A DNA stretch of 64,000 nt from DATADD01 sp046262355 (GCA_046262355.1 JBHEMX010000093.1:21221-85220), one strand, 5' to 3'; shown: positions 32,487-45,688, counted from the stretch's first letter. Notes: generated by a model not told the origin, from the sequence alone. Numbers and translations are program-made.

Positions 32487-33065
32487 TTACGTATCTTTGG
32501 CGCGCAGAGCGGCGGCGCCGGCGACGCCGAGGAGGAAGGCGCCGGCGAGCGCCCGGCTCGTGCCCTCGACGAGTCCGACGCCGGCGAAGGCGACGGGATC
32601 GGAGAGCGACTCGACCAGGAGCAGTCCGACGGCGCGCGCCATGACGCCGACGAGCAGCGCAAGGCCCGCTCCCACCAGAGCCGAGGGCACCGCCGCGGCA
32701 GGTGGAAGGAGGCCCGCGGGCGCGCCGCGCCGGACGCCCAGCCATGCTCCCCACACCGTGGGAACCTCGTCCGCGGGCGTCGCCAACGCGTGCTGGGCCG
32801 CGCTCAGGGCAACCGGGAGCAAGGCCACCTCGAGGAGGCTGAGGCCGAGCAGGCCGAGGCGCGCGTCACGCAGCTCCTCGACGCCCACGCGCCGGACCTG
32901 ACGGCCCTCCGGGAAGCGCTCGATGGCGCCGTGCAGCTCGTCCACCGCGATGACCTGGCGGAAGAAGTAGGCGTGTGCGACATGAAGGGGGACGGTGACA
33001 AGCGCCACGAGCAGGAACAGCGTCGAGAAGTTGCGGAACGTCGCGCGCAGAGCCCCGTCGAGCAT
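32487..33065 (-). CDS. Membrane protein of unknown function
   Basis: 192 residues from ATG 33065, with about four hydrophobic segments. N-terminus MLDGALRATFRNFSTLFLLV resembles the membrane-embedded start of DUF-type integral proteins that have a cytoplasmic amphipathic lead. It is 68 bp upstream of, and on the same strand as, the FtsH-like gene, so possibly its partner or substrate. No family assigned. Confidence 0.55.
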   Translation of the reverse strand: MLDGALRATFRNFSTLFLLVALVTVPLHVAHAYFFRQVIAVDELHGAIERFPEGRQVRRVGVEELRDARLGLLGLSLLEVALLPVALSAAQHALATPADEVPTVWGAWLGVRRGAPAGLLPPAAAVPSALVGAGLALLVGVMARAVGLLLVESLSDPVAFAGVGLVEGTSRALAGAFLLGVAGAAALRAKDT

Positions 33066-33109
33066 CGGGCGAGTGTAGACAGGTCCCACGAGGACGCCGA
33101 GGAGAGCGC

Positions 33110-34564
33110 ATGAACGCACGCAGGATCCTGTTGTGGCACGGCTATCTGCTGACCGGGTCGGGCTCGAACATCTATGCGGCCAACACCGCGCGCCGCTGGC
33201 GCGCCGCCGGCCACGACGTCCTGCTCGTGTGCCAGGAGCGCGCGGCACACGTCTTCGATTTCGTCGATGCGGCGGGTGACTTCGCCGGCGGCAATCGCTC
33301 GTGGGACGCATCGCCGACCGGTGCTCCCCCCGCGGCCGGTCGCTGCACCGTCGTCCGCCCCGACATCGCCGGGCTCCTGCCGGTCTACGTGCTCGACGAC
33401 TACGAGGGCTTCTCCGTCAAGCGTTTCGTGGATCTCACGGACGACGAGCTCGAGCGCTACACGAGGGCGAACGTGGCCGCGTTCACCTCTGCGATCGAGA
33501 GGCATCGCCCCGACGCGATCATCGTCGGTCACGAGGTCATGGGCCCGGCGATCGCGCGGCGCGCCTGCGCTCACACGGATGCCACCTACCTGGCGAAGCT
33601 ACACGGCAGCGCGCTGGAGTACGCGGTGAAGGTGCAAGAGCGCTATCGTGATCTCGCGCGCGAGGGCCTCTGTGGTGCGCAGGTGGTCGTCGGAGGCAGC
33701 CGTTACATGGTCGCAGCGGCGAGCGCTGTGGTCCCGGGATGGGAGCGGCGCGCCGCCGTGGTCAACCCGGGATGCGACGTCGATCTGTTCCGTCCTCGAA
33801 GCGAGAGTGTGTCCTCGACCGCCCGCGCGAAGCCACCCGACGCTCGCGCGGTCGGCTTCGTCGGCAAGCTGATCGCGGCAAAGGGCGTGCACGACCTCCT
33901 CGCGGCCCTGGGGTTGACGTCGGCGCCGGGCCTGCGCCTCGCGGTCGTGGGCTACGGGGGCTTCGAGCCGCGGCTGCGCGCGCTGGCGGAGGCGTTCGCG
34001 CGGGGAGACCTCGGGCGCGCCGAGGCGATCGCGCGCGCGGGCGAGAGCGGCGCGCCCCTGAACCACCTCGCGACCTTCCTGTCGTCCCCTCGCGTCGACG
34101 GCGACTACGTGGCCAGGGCGGCCGCGGTTCCCGTCGAGTTCCGCGGCCGTCTCGAGCACGGCCCCCTGGCGCGGCTGCTGCCGATGTTCGACGTGCTCGT
34201 GGTGCCGTCGAAGGTTCCCGAGGCGTTCGGCATGGTGGCCGCAGAGGCCGCCGCGTGCGGCGTGTTGCCGATCGTGCCGCGCCACTCCGGGATCGGCGAG
34301 GTCGGCGCCGCGCTAGAGGATGCGCTCGGCGCGCCGGGCCTTGTCTCCTACGACCCCGCCTCCCCGATCGAAGGCATCGCCGCGGCGATCGACCGCACGC
34401 TCACGATCCCTCCCGGCGAGCGCGTCGAGATGGAGGCGGTCGTCGTCGAGCTCGCCCGCAGGATGTGGTCGTGGGAGCATGTCGCGACGCGCTTGCTGGA
34501 GCTCGCCCTGGACCCGCCGGGCGGACCGGCTAGGCAAGCACCGATCCGAGCCAGAAGTCGCTGA
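33110..34564 (+). CDS. Glycosyltransferase family 4 (GT-B fold)
   Basis: 484 residues. N-terminal domain begins RRILLWHGYLLTGSGSNIYAANTARRW, the usual GT4 acceptor domain with a Gly-rich loop. The C-terminal nucleotide-sugar domain has VGFVGKLIAAKGVHDLLAAL and LLPMFDVLVVPSKVPEAFGM followed by VAAEAAACG (E-x7-E motif). Cytoplasmic; donor and acceptor unknown. Unlinked to an operon; its 3' end overlaps the convergent nucleoside hydrolase by 35 bp. Confidence 0.85.
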   Translation: MNARRILLWHGYLLTGSGSNIYAANTARRWRAAGHDVLLVCQERAAHVFDFVDAAGDFAGGNRSWDASPTGAPPAAGRCTVVRPDIAGLLPVYVLDDYEGFSVKRFVDLTDDELERYTRANVAAFTSAIERHRPDAIIVGHEVMGPAIARRACAHTDATYLAKLHGSALEYAVKVQERYRDLAREGLCGAQVVVGGSRYMVAAASAVVPGWERRAAVVNPGCDVDLFRPRSESVSSTARAKPPDARAVGFVGKLIAAKGVHDLLAALGLTSAPGLRLAVVGYGGFEPRLRALAEAFARGDLGRAEAIARAGESGAPLNHLATFLSSPRVDGDYVARAAAVPVEFRGRLEHGPLARLLPMFDVLVVPSKVPEAFGMVAAEAAACGVLPIVPRHSGIGEVGAALEDALGAPGLVSYDPASPIEGIAAAIDRTLTIPPGERVEMEAVVVELARRMWSWEHVATRLLELALDPPGGPARQAPIRARSR

Positions 34565-35453
34565 AGGCGGGGGCGTCGACCGACGTCACCACGCGCGCCG
34601 GGCGCCCCGCAACGGGATCGACGAACGTGCGCACGTTGCCGTCGACGAGGGCGGCCGTAACCGGCAGGTCTTGCACGGACACGAAGCCTTCCTCCACCAT
34701 GCAGGCGACGGTCAAGGGATCGTGCATCACCGCGACGCAGTCCTCGGGGAGCCCGCCTCGACCTATGCGTTGCAGTATCGGTGCCCACACATCGATGAGA
34801 CGCGCGAGCACCCGGCAGAGCTCGTCCCCGGCGCGCAGGCGTTCTAGGTGCGCGCGTGTGAGGAACACCTCCGCGGTCACGTTCAGGGGCACGTAGAGCA
34901 ACGGCATGCCGGCGTTCAGCGCCCGCAGCGACGCGTCGGGATCGACGTTGAGGTTGTGATCCGATGAGGGAGGGACCTCTGCGCCGAGAACCTCGATCGG
35001 CGCGAACACGCCGCCCATGACGGCCACCCTGCTCACGCGTCCGACGAGACCGCCATCGCGCTCCAGCGCCGCGGCGATGTTGGTTTGCATGCCGACGGTG
35101 GCGATCTCGGGGCGCGCGCCGGGCCGCACGCCGGCATCCAACAAGACCTCGACGGCGTGCCTCGGGGAGATCGTGACGTCGACGACCGGAAGGCCGAGGC
35201 CCTCGTGACCCATCGACGCGAGACCCATCGCCGGCCGTTCCGACCGGCCGACGCCGGCGGCGACCTCGATGTCGCCGCGCCCCGCGACCTCGAGCAGCGT
35301 GGCTGCGATTCGCGCTCGCATCTCGGTGTCACCCGAGACCGTGGTGACCGTCGTCAGGTCGATGCTCGGATGTCGCAGGGCGAACGCGAGGGCGAGCGCA
35401 TCGTCGACATCCGTGCCTATGTCCGTGTCGAGGATCAGGGGGATGGGGGGCAA
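34530..35453 (-). CDS. Inosine-uridine preferring nucleoside hydrolase family
   Basis: 307 residues. N-terminal LILDTDIGTDVDDALALAFA is the calcium-binding DTDxGxDDxxA signature, here with a Val inserted. It also has VAVMGGVF, HNLNVDPDASLRAL (the N-x-D-x-D segment) and a C-terminal AVMHDPLTVACM with the catalytic His-Asp. Purine or pyrimidine nucleoside salvage. Last gene of the minus-strand run DUF255-arfB-this one (3-nt gap). Confidence 0.88.
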   Translation of the reverse strand: MPPIPLILDTDIGTDVDDALALAFALRHPSIDLTTVTTVSGDTEMRARIAATLLEVAGRGDIEVAAGVGRSERPAMGLASMGHEGLGLPVVDVTISPRHAVEVLLDAGVRPGARPEIATVGMQTNIAAALERDGGLVGRVSRVAVMGGVFAPIEVLGAEVPPSSDHNLNVDPDASLRALNAGMPLLYVPLNVTAEVFLTRAHLERLRAGDELCRVLARLIDVWAPILQRIGRGGLPEDCVAVMHDPLTVACMVEEGFVSVQDLPVTAALVDGNVRTFVDPVAGRPARVVTSVDAPAFSDFWLGSVLA

Positions 35454-35456
35454 GTC

Positions 35457-35878
35457 CTAGTCGACCTCGGGGGCTCTGCGCATCCTCTTGACGTCCGCGC
35501 GTCGCTTTTTAGCGTGCATCCGACGCTCCCTCGAGGCGTGCGTCGGCTCTGTGGCGGTGCGCCGCTTCACGGGTCTGAGAGCATCCGCGACCAGCGTCGC
35601 CAGCCTCCTCTCGACCTCCTCGCGGTTGCGAAGTTGAGAGCGATGTGTCGCGCTCGTGAGCCGCAGCGTGCCGGAGGCATCCAGACGTCGCCGAAGGTGG
35701 TGCATCACCCGGAGACGCTGCCGGGGACCCAGAGCTCGCGACGAGGCGACGTTCCAGGTCAAATCGACGCGCGTCGCCGCCTTGTTGGCGTGCTGGCCGC
35801 CCGGGCCCCCCGACGGCGAGAAGCGCACATGGATCTCGTCGTCGGGGATCGTGAGCGTGCGGTTGACGCGCACGTCGC

Positions 35879-35882
<4 letters not shown>
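35457..35882 (-). CDS. arfB: Peptidyl-tRNA hydrolase ArfB (ribosome rescue)
   Basis: 141 residues. The GGQ motif lies in [19 protein letters not shown] (about residues 22-40), and the C-terminal tail is strongly basic ([26 protein letters not shown]), as needed to enter the mRNA channel of stalled ribosomes. ATG 35882 overlaps the stop of the DUF255 gene as ATGA. Confidence 0.92.
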
Positions 35883-37897
<2,015 letters not shown>

Positions 37898-37967
37898 GGT
37901 GCCATCCTTACCCCTGCTCTACCCTTGCCGGTGACCTCTGCGACGCATCGTCGTAGGCTTCGGCGCC

Positions 37968-38258
37968 GTGGCCGCCCTCGCCTACGTCCTGCCGCCGCTG
38001 TCGGGGCTGATCGCCTACTTCGCCGGGGCGACGCCACGGATGCGCCTCCACGGGCTTCAGTCGGTGCTCTTCGGAGTGGCGTTGCCGCCGGCGCTCAGCG
38101 CGGCCGCCGCATGGACGCCGGGCGCGACGCAAGCGGTCGCCGTCCTGGGGGCGCTAGCGTGGCTCGCGTTCCTCGGTGGGAGCGCCGCCGGCAAGGATCC
38201 GGGCGTTCCCGTCCTCGCGCGCAGGCTCGCCGCGCTCGCCGCCTCTCCCCCTCGCTAG
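37968..38258 (+). CDS. Small membrane protein
   Basis: 96 residues from GTG 37968, two or three hydrophobic segments; [12 protein letters not shown] resembles the RxHAxQS segment of DUF4870-type small membrane proteins. The last 20 residues are Arg/Ala-rich. 70 bp from the divergent DUF255 gene. Function unknown. Confidence 0.5.
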   Translation: MAALAYVLPPLSGLIAYFAGATPRMRLHGLQSVLFGVALPPALSAAAAWTPGATQAVAVLGALAWLAFLGGSAAGKDPGVPVLARRLAALAASPPR

Positions 38259-38297
38259 GGTCCCGGCGCGCCGGGCATCACCGGCCGAGCCCGGCCT

Positions 38298-39164
38298 CTA
38301 GCTGGGACGCGCCGAGAAACACATCCGGCACGACGTTGCAGTCGAGCCGTTGACCGCGCCGCATGCGGGGCACTTCCAGAAGCCGCTGGAGGCCTCCTGT
38401 CCCCCCGTCACGGTCTCTCCCGACCTCTCGTGCTCCGAGAAGGCGGCGGTGCGGGTCTCGGTGGCGACGGCGGCCCGCCCCCCGGACGTCTCCACCGCCG
38501 GGCCCGTCATGCCTGCGCGCGGCCCGGGCGCAGGCATCCACTGGCCCGTCGGCTCGTCGTAGACGAGGAGCTCTTCGCCGCGCCGGAACCACCAGCGTCC
38601 GTCGCGCTCGAAGGGCTGTTCCTGCGGCTCGTCGTCCAGGCCGGATGCGGTCTCGGCCGCGGGCTCCTGGGCCCTTTCGGCCGCGCGCGCCGAGGCGCCG
38701 CCGGTGTCCTCCGCCGGGCGCGGCTCGGCCTGGAGGAGGTCGTAGCCTCCCGCTCCCGCTCCGACACCCACGGGCTCGTCTTGCGTCGCTGCGGGGGTCC
38801 AGGTGAAGTCGGAGCTCTCGGTGTCCACGCGCTCCTGCTCGGCGGCCGGTTGCTCGGCCTGAGGAGCTTCCTGCTGGGGCACCTCCTCCTGTTGCGGCGG
38901 TCGAGCCTCGGCGGCGCTGCGCTCTTCAGCCTCGGCGGGGCTCGGCTCTGGGGCAGGGCGTGCCTCAGGCTCGGCCGCAGCGAAGGCGGCGCCGGCGCCC
39001 GCCTCGGGAGCGGCCGTCGTCGTTCCCATGCTCTGCTCGGCCGCCGCCGGCCGAGCGACGATGGCGCCCCTGATGCGGGCGAGCAGGGCGAGCGCCACGA
39101 TGAGCAGGAGCGCGATGGCTCCGAGCAGCGACACGGCGAGCGTCTGGAAAAGGTTCGTGTCCAT
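38298..39164 (-). CDS. Single-pass membrane protein with disordered linker and C-terminal zinc ribbon
   Basis: 288 residues. One N-terminal helix ([20 protein letters not shown]), then about 190 residues rich in Ala, Glu, Pro and Gln, an aromatic segment [22 protein letters not shown] (WW-like), and a final zinc ribbon with CPAC and CRMC 11 residues apart ([19 protein letters not shown]). ATG 39164 has GGGGGAAG upstream. Possibly an adaptor or sensor; no function known. Confidence 0.62.
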   Translation of the reverse strand: MDTNLFQTLAVSLLGAIALLLIVALALLARIRGAIVARPAAAEQSMGTTTAAPEAGAGAAFAAAEPEARPAPEPSPAEAEERSAAEARPPQQEEVPQQEAPQAEQPAAEQERVDTESSDFTWTPAATQDEPVGVGAGAGGYDLLQAEPRPAEDTGGASARAAERAQEPAAETASGLDDEPQEQPFERDGRWWFRRGEELLVYDEPTGQWMPAPGPRAGMTGPAVETSGGRAAVATETRTAAFSEHERSGETVTGGQEASSGFWKCPACGAVNGSTATSCRMCFSARPS

Positions 39165-39312
39165 GGAACGATCTTCCCCCTTGGTCTTCGTCGGACGCAG
39201 GTTCGCGCCCCCGACGAAGGCGTGTCCGAGGACGTCGTGGGCGAGCAAATAGCATAGAAGAGTAAACGGACCTCAGCCAGTGGCCAGCGTGGCGCGCGTC
39301 GCGCTGCGGTCA

Positions 39313-39318
39313 TAGAAT
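39313..39318 (+). promoter_or_regulatory. -10 box of dodecin/purA-D-E
   Basis: TAGAAT, about 40 bp before the dodecin GTG, with GAGAAGAGGT as Shine-Dalgarno in between. The first plus-strand promoter candidate of the purine region. Confidence 0.35.
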
Positions 39319-39357
39319 CCCGCGTCGACGGGTCGGCCCACCGAGAAGAGGTGCCGT

Positions 39358-39561
39358 GTGGCGGTTATCAAGACCATCGATCTCGTGGGCGTGTCACCCA
39401 GTTCCTGGAGAGACGCGGCACAGCAAGCACTCGACGAGGCCTCGAAGACCATCCGCAGCATCACGACGATGGAGGTGCTCGACACGTCTTGCACCGTCGG
39501 CGACGGCAAGATCGTCGAGTATCTGACCCATGTCCGGATCAGGTTCCGGATAGAGCGCTAG
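39358..39561 (+). CDS. Dodecin (flavin-binding)
   Basis: 67 residues. VIKTIDLVGVSPSSWRDAAQ with the flavin-stacking Trp in SSW-x-DA, and a C-terminal beta strand VEYLTHVRIRFRIE. Forms hollow dodecamers that store and protect riboflavin/FMN or CoA-FMN. Starts GTG. 29 bp upstream of purA. Confidence 0.93.
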   Translation: MAVIKTIDLVGVSPSSWRDAAQQALDEASKTIRSITTMEVLDTSCTVGDGKIVEYLTHVRIRFRIER

Positions 39562-39590
39562 CAAAGTCAGGCTAGGCGGAGCTTCCCCAG

Positions 39591-40880
39591 ATGAGCGGTA
39601 CCGCGCTCGTGGGTATCCAGTGGGGGGACGAGGGCAAGGGTAAGGTCACCGACCTCCTGGCGCGCGACACCGACGTCGTCGTGCGCTATCAGGGCGGCAA
39701 CAACGCAGGACACACGATCGTCGTGGCCGGAGAGTGCTACGCGCTGCATCTCGTCCCGACGGGGATCCTCTACGGACACTGCACGCCCGTGATCGGGTCG
39801 GGGATGGTAGTCGACCCTAAGGTGCTCATCGGGGAGATGGATGCGCTCGAGTCGCGCGGAGTCGATACCGGCAGGCTTGTCGTCTCCGGCAACGCGCATC
39901 TCATCATGCCGTACCACCTCGAGATAGACAGGGTGAGCGAGCGGCGTCTCGGCTCGAACCGCCTCGGCACGACCAAGCGTGGGATAGGTCCGGCCTATGC
40001 AGACAAGGCGACCCGCATCGGTCTGCGGGTGCAGGATCTGCTTGACCCCAAGATCTTTGCGGCCAAGCTGGACGTGGCGCTCAAAGAGAAGAATCAGGTG
40101 CTGACGCGCGCCTACGGGAGACTCCCGTTCGAGCACAAGGACATCGCGGAGAGCTACATGGCCTACGGGCGGCGTCTTGCGCCGCACATCGCCGACACCT
40201 CGGCGTTCGTGCAGGGCGCGCTGGACGAGGGGCGCAGGGTTCTCTTCGAGGGCGCGCAGGCGACGATGCTGGATCTCGACCACGGCACCTATCCCTTCGT
40301 CACGTCGTCCAATCCCATCGCGGGAGGAGCGTGCGTCGGCGCCGGAGTGGGGCCGCGCGACATCGGCGCGGTCATCGGGATCTGCAAGGCTTATTGCACG
40401 CGCGTTGGATCCGGCCCCTTCCCGTCCGAGGCAGATCCCGCCGACGCCGACATGCTCGTGGAGGCGGGGGGCGAGTGGGGGACGACGACAGGACGCAAGC
40501 GTCGATGCGGCTGGTTCGACGCGGTCGCGGCGCGCTACGCGGCGCGCCTCAACACGCTGACGGAGATCGTCGTGACCAAGCTCGACGTGCTGTCGCGCTT
40601 CGCGAGCGTCAAGGTCTGCGTCGCCTACCACTACGAGGGCCGGCGCTACGACGCGTTCCCGCCGAACCAGACGGTGTTCAACAAGTGCACGCCGGTCTAT
40701 GAGGAGCTTGCGGGCTGGTCCGAGGACATCTCGGGGGCCCGCGGCGTGGAGGACCTCCCGGCCCAAGCGCGCGCGTATCTCGAGTGGCTCGAGCATCTCG
40801 TCGACACTCCGGTGTCGTGGGCATCGGTGGGACCGCAGCGCGACGAGGTCGTACGGCTGCGCGACCAGAGCGCGCCGTGA
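39591..40880 (+). CDS. purA: Adenylosuccinate synthetase
   Basis: 429 residues. IMP + Asp + GTP to adenylosuccinate. GIQWGDEGKGKVTDLLA (P-loop-like), GNNAGHTIV, GTTKRGIGPAYADKATRIG, VLFEGAQATMLDLDHGTYPFVTSS and TTTGRKRRCGWFD are all intact. Preceded by GGCGGAGC. Overlaps purD by GTGA. Confidence 0.97.
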   Translation: MSGTALVGIQWGDEGKGKVTDLLARDTDVVVRYQGGNNAGHTIVVAGECYALHLVPTGILYGHCTPVIGSGMVVDPKVLIGEMDALESRGVDTGRLVVSGNAHLIMPYHLEIDRVSERRLGSNRLGTTKRGIGPAYADKATRIGLRVQDLLDPKIFAAKLDVALKEKNQVLTRAYGRLPFEHKDIAESYMAYGRRLAPHIADTSAFVQGALDEGRRVLFEGAQATMLDLDHGTYPFVTSSNPIAGGACVGAGVGPRDIGAVIGICKAYCTRVGSGPFPSEADPADADMLVEAGGEWGTTTGRKRRCGWFDAVAARYAARLNTLTEIVVTKLDVLSRFASVKVCVAYHYEGRRYDAFPPNQTVFNKCTPVYEELAGWSEDISGARGVEDLPAQARAYLEWLEHLVDTPVSWASVGPQRDEVVRLRDQSAP

Positions 40881-42157
40881 AGACGCTTCTGCTCGGCGCC
40901 GGAGGGCGCGAGAGCGCGCTCGCTTGGGCGCTCAGCCGATCGGGCATGATCTCGGAGCTTGCGGCCGCGCCCGGCAATCCCGGCATCGCCTCCGTTGCCC
41001 CGCTCTTCGACCTCGACCCGGCGGACGAGCGCGCCGTGGTCGACCTGGCGCGGCGACTCGGCAGCGAGCTCGTCGTGGTCGGGCCCGAAGCGCCGCTCGT
41101 GGCCGGGGTCGGCGACGCGCTGCGCGCCGACGGCCGCCTCGTGTTCGGCCCGGACGCGGCCGCCGCCCGCATCGAGGGATCCAAGTGGCACGCGAAGGAG
41201 CTGATGCGGCGCGCCGGCATCCCGACCGCCGAGGGGGCCGTCTTCACCGACGCGCGCGCCGCGGTGGACCACGCGGATCGGCTGGGCCCGCCCTACGTGA
41301 TCAAGGCCGACGGACTCGCCGCCGGCAAGGGCGTGATGGTGACGTCGGATCGAGGCGAGGCCGTCGACGCGATCGAGCAGCGCCTCGTGGCGGGCGCCCT
41401 CGGCGCCGCAGGTGCAACGGTGGTCGTCGAGGAGTTCCTCGACGGACCGGAGCTGTCGTTGATCGCGTTCGTCGACGGCGCCACGGCGCGTCCCTGTGAG
41501 CCGGCGCAGGACTACAAGCGGATAGACGACGGGGACCGAGGGCCCAACACCGGAGGCATGGGCGCCTACAGCCCCGTGCCCGCGTGTTCCGCCGAGCTCG
41601 TCGAGTCGCTCATGGGCGAGGTGATCGAGCCCATGGTCAAGATGACTGCGACGACCGACCCCCCGGCACCCTTCGTCGGCGCGCTCTACGCCGGCCTCGC
41701 CCTGACGACAAGGGGCCCCCGGGTCATCGAATTCAACGCCCGCTTCGGCGACCCCGAGACCCAGGCGCTGCTCCCCCGCCTCGGATCGGACCTCGGAGAG
41801 CTCTGCGTGGCGTGCGCCACCGGCGACCTGGCGGGGTTCGAGCCGCGCTGGTCGACGGAGGTCTGCGTGGCCGTGGTTCTGAGCGCGGCCGGATACCCGG
41901 GGAGTCATGCGACCGGCGCGCCGATCGAGGGCCTCGACGACGCGGCGCGCATCGAGGGGGCCCACATCTTTCACGCGGGCACGGCGATCAGGGACGGGGC
42001 GACGGTCACGGCCGGGGGCCGGGTCCTTGCCGTCGCCGCCACCGGCGCCGACTTCGGCTCGGCCCGGACGCGCGCCTACACCGCGGCGGACCGCATCCGC
42101 TTCGAGGGCAAGCACGTGCGACGCGACATCGCGCGGCGCGCCGAGGAGGCGCGGTGA
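40877..42157 (+). CDS. purD: Phosphoribosylamine-glycine ligase
   Basis: 426 residues, ATP-grasp. LLLGAGGRESALAWAL, VVVGPEAPLVAGVGDALR, PYVIKADGLAAGKGVMV, GPNTGGMGAYSP and IEFNARFGDPETQALLPRL. GTG 40877 overlaps the purA stop (GTGA), and its own stop overlaps purE the same way, so purA-D-E are translationally coupled. Confidence 0.97.
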   Translation: MKTLLLGAGGRESALAWALSRSGMISELAAAPGNPGIASVAPLFDLDPADERAVVDLARRLGSELVVVGPEAPLVAGVGDALRADGRLVFGPDAAAARIEGSKWHAKELMRRAGIPTAEGAVFTDARAAVDHADRLGPPYVIKADGLAAGKGVMVTSDRGEAVDAIEQRLVAGALGAAGATVVVEEFLDGPELSLIAFVDGATARPCEPAQDYKRIDDGDRGPNTGGMGAYSPVPACSAELVESLMGEVIEPMVKMTATTDPPAPFVGALYAGLALTTRGPRVIEFNARFGDPETQALLPRLGSDLGELCVACATGDLAGFEPRWSTEVCVAVVLSAAGYPGSHATGAPIEGLDDAARIEGAHIFHAGTAIRDGATVTAGGRVLAVAATGADFGSARTRAYTAADRIRFEGKHVRRDIARRAEEAR

Positions 42158-42618
42158 CCGCAGCCGTCGGCATCGTCGCGGGCAGCAGCTCAGACATGCC
42201 GGTGATGAGCAAGGCGGGCGACGTGCTCGAGCGTTTCGGCGTGGAGTACGAGATCGAGGTCATGTCCGCTCACCGTGCTCCCCTGCGGGTCGCCGATTAT
42301 GCGCGTGCGGCGGAGCAGCGAGGGCTCCAGGCGCTGATAGCCGGAGCCGGCCTCGCCGCGCACCTGCCGGGCGTCGTGGCGGCGCACACGACCTTGCCCG
42401 TCATCGGCGTCCCACTGCTGGGCGACGCCCTCGGGGGCGCAGACGCCCTCTACTCGTGCGTGCAGATGCCCCCCGGCGTCCCCGTCGCCACGGTTGCGAT
42501 CGGCGGCGCCAAGAACGCCGCGCTGCTGGCGGTGCAGGTCCTTGCGCTGGGCGACGGGGCGCTGCGAGCCAAGCTGCACGAGCTCAAGTCGGACATGGCG
42601 GCCGGGCTCAAGCTCTAG
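42154..42618 (+). CDS. purE: N5-carboxyaminoimidazole ribonucleotide mutase
   Basis: 154 residues, class I PurE: VGIVAGSSSDMPVMSKA, VMSAHRAPLRV (active-site SAHR), IAGAGLAAHLPGVVAAHTTLPVIGVP and MPPGVPVATVAIGGAKNAALLA. GTG start in GTGA overlap. The partner purK is not in the window. Confidence 0.96.
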   Translation: MTAAVGIVAGSSSDMPVMSKAGDVLERFGVEYEIEVMSAHRAPLRVADYARAAEQRGLQALIAGAGLAAHLPGVVAAHTTLPVIGVPLLGDALGGADALYSCVQMPPGVPVATVAIGGAKNAALLAVQVLALGDGALRAKLHELKSDMAAGLKL

Positions 42619-42659
42619 GAGGCCCGCCTCTAGGAGGCCCGCCTCTAGAGGAGGCCCGC
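42613..42659 (+). repeat. Tandem 15-bp repeat after purE
   Basis: CTCTAGGAGGCCCGC occurs twice exactly (42613-42627, 42628-42642) and once with 2 extra bases (42643-42659). The first unit contains the purE stop. Each junction can fold as GAGGC-CC-GCCTC, so it may work as a weak terminator between the convergent genes. Confidence 0.7.
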
Positions 42660-42675
42660 AGGATCCGACGCACCT

Positions 42676-43470
42676 TTAAGGGTGAGCCACCGCTCGGTCC
42701 GGCAGGTCGTAGGCGCTCCAGGTGATCACGGTCATGACCTGCCGGGGGGTTTCGAGGTCTCCGAGGTCGTCCTGCGCCCACCGGCGCAACTCTGCGGCGA
42801 CCCGCGCCCGTGCCTCCGGGGCAGCCGCCCAGGTGAACGAGTAGAGGCCGTCCTCGAGCTCGCCGAGCTTGCCGCTCACGGACGCCGAGTGGACGTCCTC
42901 GACCGCAGGCAGCCGGCGCGGCGCCGCTCCGAGCTCCGCCATGGCGGCGTCGATGTCGCGGGCGAACGCGGATCCCGTGGGTCTGAGCGCGACGCCGCAG
43001 GCGTCGGCGAAGCGTTCGATGAGCCGGCGCGGCCAGCCCTCGCTCCAGAAGCCAGGATCGACGAGTATCAGCCCGCCCGGCCGCACGACGCGCGCGAGCT
43101 CGTGCAGCGTGCGGCGCCAGTCCGAGACGAGGTGCAACACGTGGCACGCCAGCCCCGCGTCGAACGAATCGTCCGGGAAGGGAAGCGAGGTCGCATCGGC
43201 GAGGGCGAGCGGGATCGGCACGCGGCCGTCCGACTTCAACAGCAGCTTGCGCAGCATGGGTTCCGAGAGGTCGATCCCCGTCATGCTCACGCCGGCCTCG
43301 CTCAGCGGCAGCGCGATGCGTCCCGTCCCCACGCCGATCTCGAGACAGCCGCTGCGCCCCTCGAGCTCCGAGGTGAGCTGGGACGTCACCACGGCCATCG
43401 CCTCGGAGCTGATGGACCTCGTGCGGTCGTAGTAATCGGTGGCGCGATCGAAAGAGATCGACATCACCAC
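42676..43470 (-). CDS. Class I SAM-dependent methyltransferase (UbiE/MenG-like fold)
   Basis: 264 residues. ISFDRATDYYDRTRSIS at the start is typical of Methyltransf_11 proteins; LEIGVGTGRIALPLSEAG is the SAM loop, with GIDLSEPMLRKL, ADATSLPFPDDSFDAGLAC and RVVRPGGLILVDPG following. Substrate unknown. Divergent from purB (gap 41 bp). Confidence 0.85.
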   Translation of the reverse strand: MVMSISFDRATDYYDRTRSISSEAMAVVTSQLTSELEGRSGCLEIGVGTGRIALPLSEAGVSMTGIDLSEPMLRKLLLKSDGRVPIPLALADATSLPFPDDSFDAGLACHVLHLVSDWRRTLHELARVVRPGGLILVDPGFWSEGWPRRLIERFADACGVALRPTGSAFARDIDAAMAELGAAPRRLPAVEDVHSASVSGKLGELEDGLYSFTWAAAPEARARVAAELRRWAQDDLGDLETPRQVMTVITWSAYDLPDRAVAHP

Positions 43471-43499
43471 AGCTTAGGACCGATGACGAGACGTCAACC

Positions 43500-43505
43500 T
43501 AAGAT
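43500..43505 (+). promoter_or_regulatory. -10 box of purB operon (leaderless pattern)
   Basis: TAAGAT, exactly 6 nt, ATG 43512. No Shine-Dalgarno sequence. It would drive purB-C-YIP1-S-Q-L. Confidence 0.5.
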
Positions 43506-43511
43506 GCGCCG

Positions 43512-44806
<1,295 letters not shown>

Positions 44807-44807
<1 letters not shown>

Positions 44808-45688
44808 TGATACGGACGAGTCACGTCGGCTCCGGTAAGGTGCGCGAGCTGTTCGAGGTGGGCGACGACCGGCTCCTGCTCATCGCTTCCGATCGCATCA
44901 GCGCGTACGACGTCGTGCTGAGCGAGACGATCCCGGACAAGGGCAAGGTCCTCACCGGGCTGTCCCACTTCTGGTTCGGCGTCACGGCGTCGATCTGCCC
45001 GAATCATCTCGTCTCGGTGCGAGCGGAGGACCTGCCGGACGTCGGCGCGCCGGATGCTGCCGGTAGGGCGATGCTGTGCCGGCGCGCCGCACCAATACCG
45101 ATCGAGTTCGTCGTGCGGGGCTACCTCGCGGGCTCCGGGTGGAAGGAGTACCAGGCCACCGGAACGGTATGCGGTCACCGCCTTCCGCCGGGGCTCCGCG
45201 AGTCCGACCGCCTCCCTGCGCCGCTCCTGACCCCCGCAACCAAGGCGACCTCCGGGCACGACGAGAACATCACCGAAGACGAGGCGCGAGCTGTTGCAGG
45301 AGCGGCGATCTACGACGTCGCACGCGCCGGCGCGCTCGCGCTCTACGGGGCGGCGGCCGACCTTGCGGGCCGGCAGGGGATCATCATCGCCGACACCAAG
45401 TTCGAGTTCGGGATCGCCGAAGGTGAGGTCATGCTCATCGACGAGGTGTTGACGCCGGATTCGAGCCGCTTCTGGCCGGCCGACGCGTACCTTCCGGGGC
45501 GGACCCAAGGTTCCTTCGACAAGCAGTTCGTGCGTGATTGGCTCGACTCCAAAGGCTGGGACCACACCCCGCCGGCTCCGGATCTTCCCGGCGACGTGAT
45601 CGCCGCAACCCGCGCTCGCTACATCGAGGCGTACGAGCGGCTCACCGGCACCCCGTTCGACTCCTGGACCAAAGAGGTGCGCGGTTGA
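44807..45688 (+). CDS. purC: SAICAR synthetase
   Basis: 293 residues. SGKVRELFEVGDDRLLLIASDRISAYDVV, PIEFVVRGYLAGSGWKEY and IIIADTKFEFG, typical of the longer yeast/actinobacterial form. GTG start in TAGTG. Confidence 0.96.
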
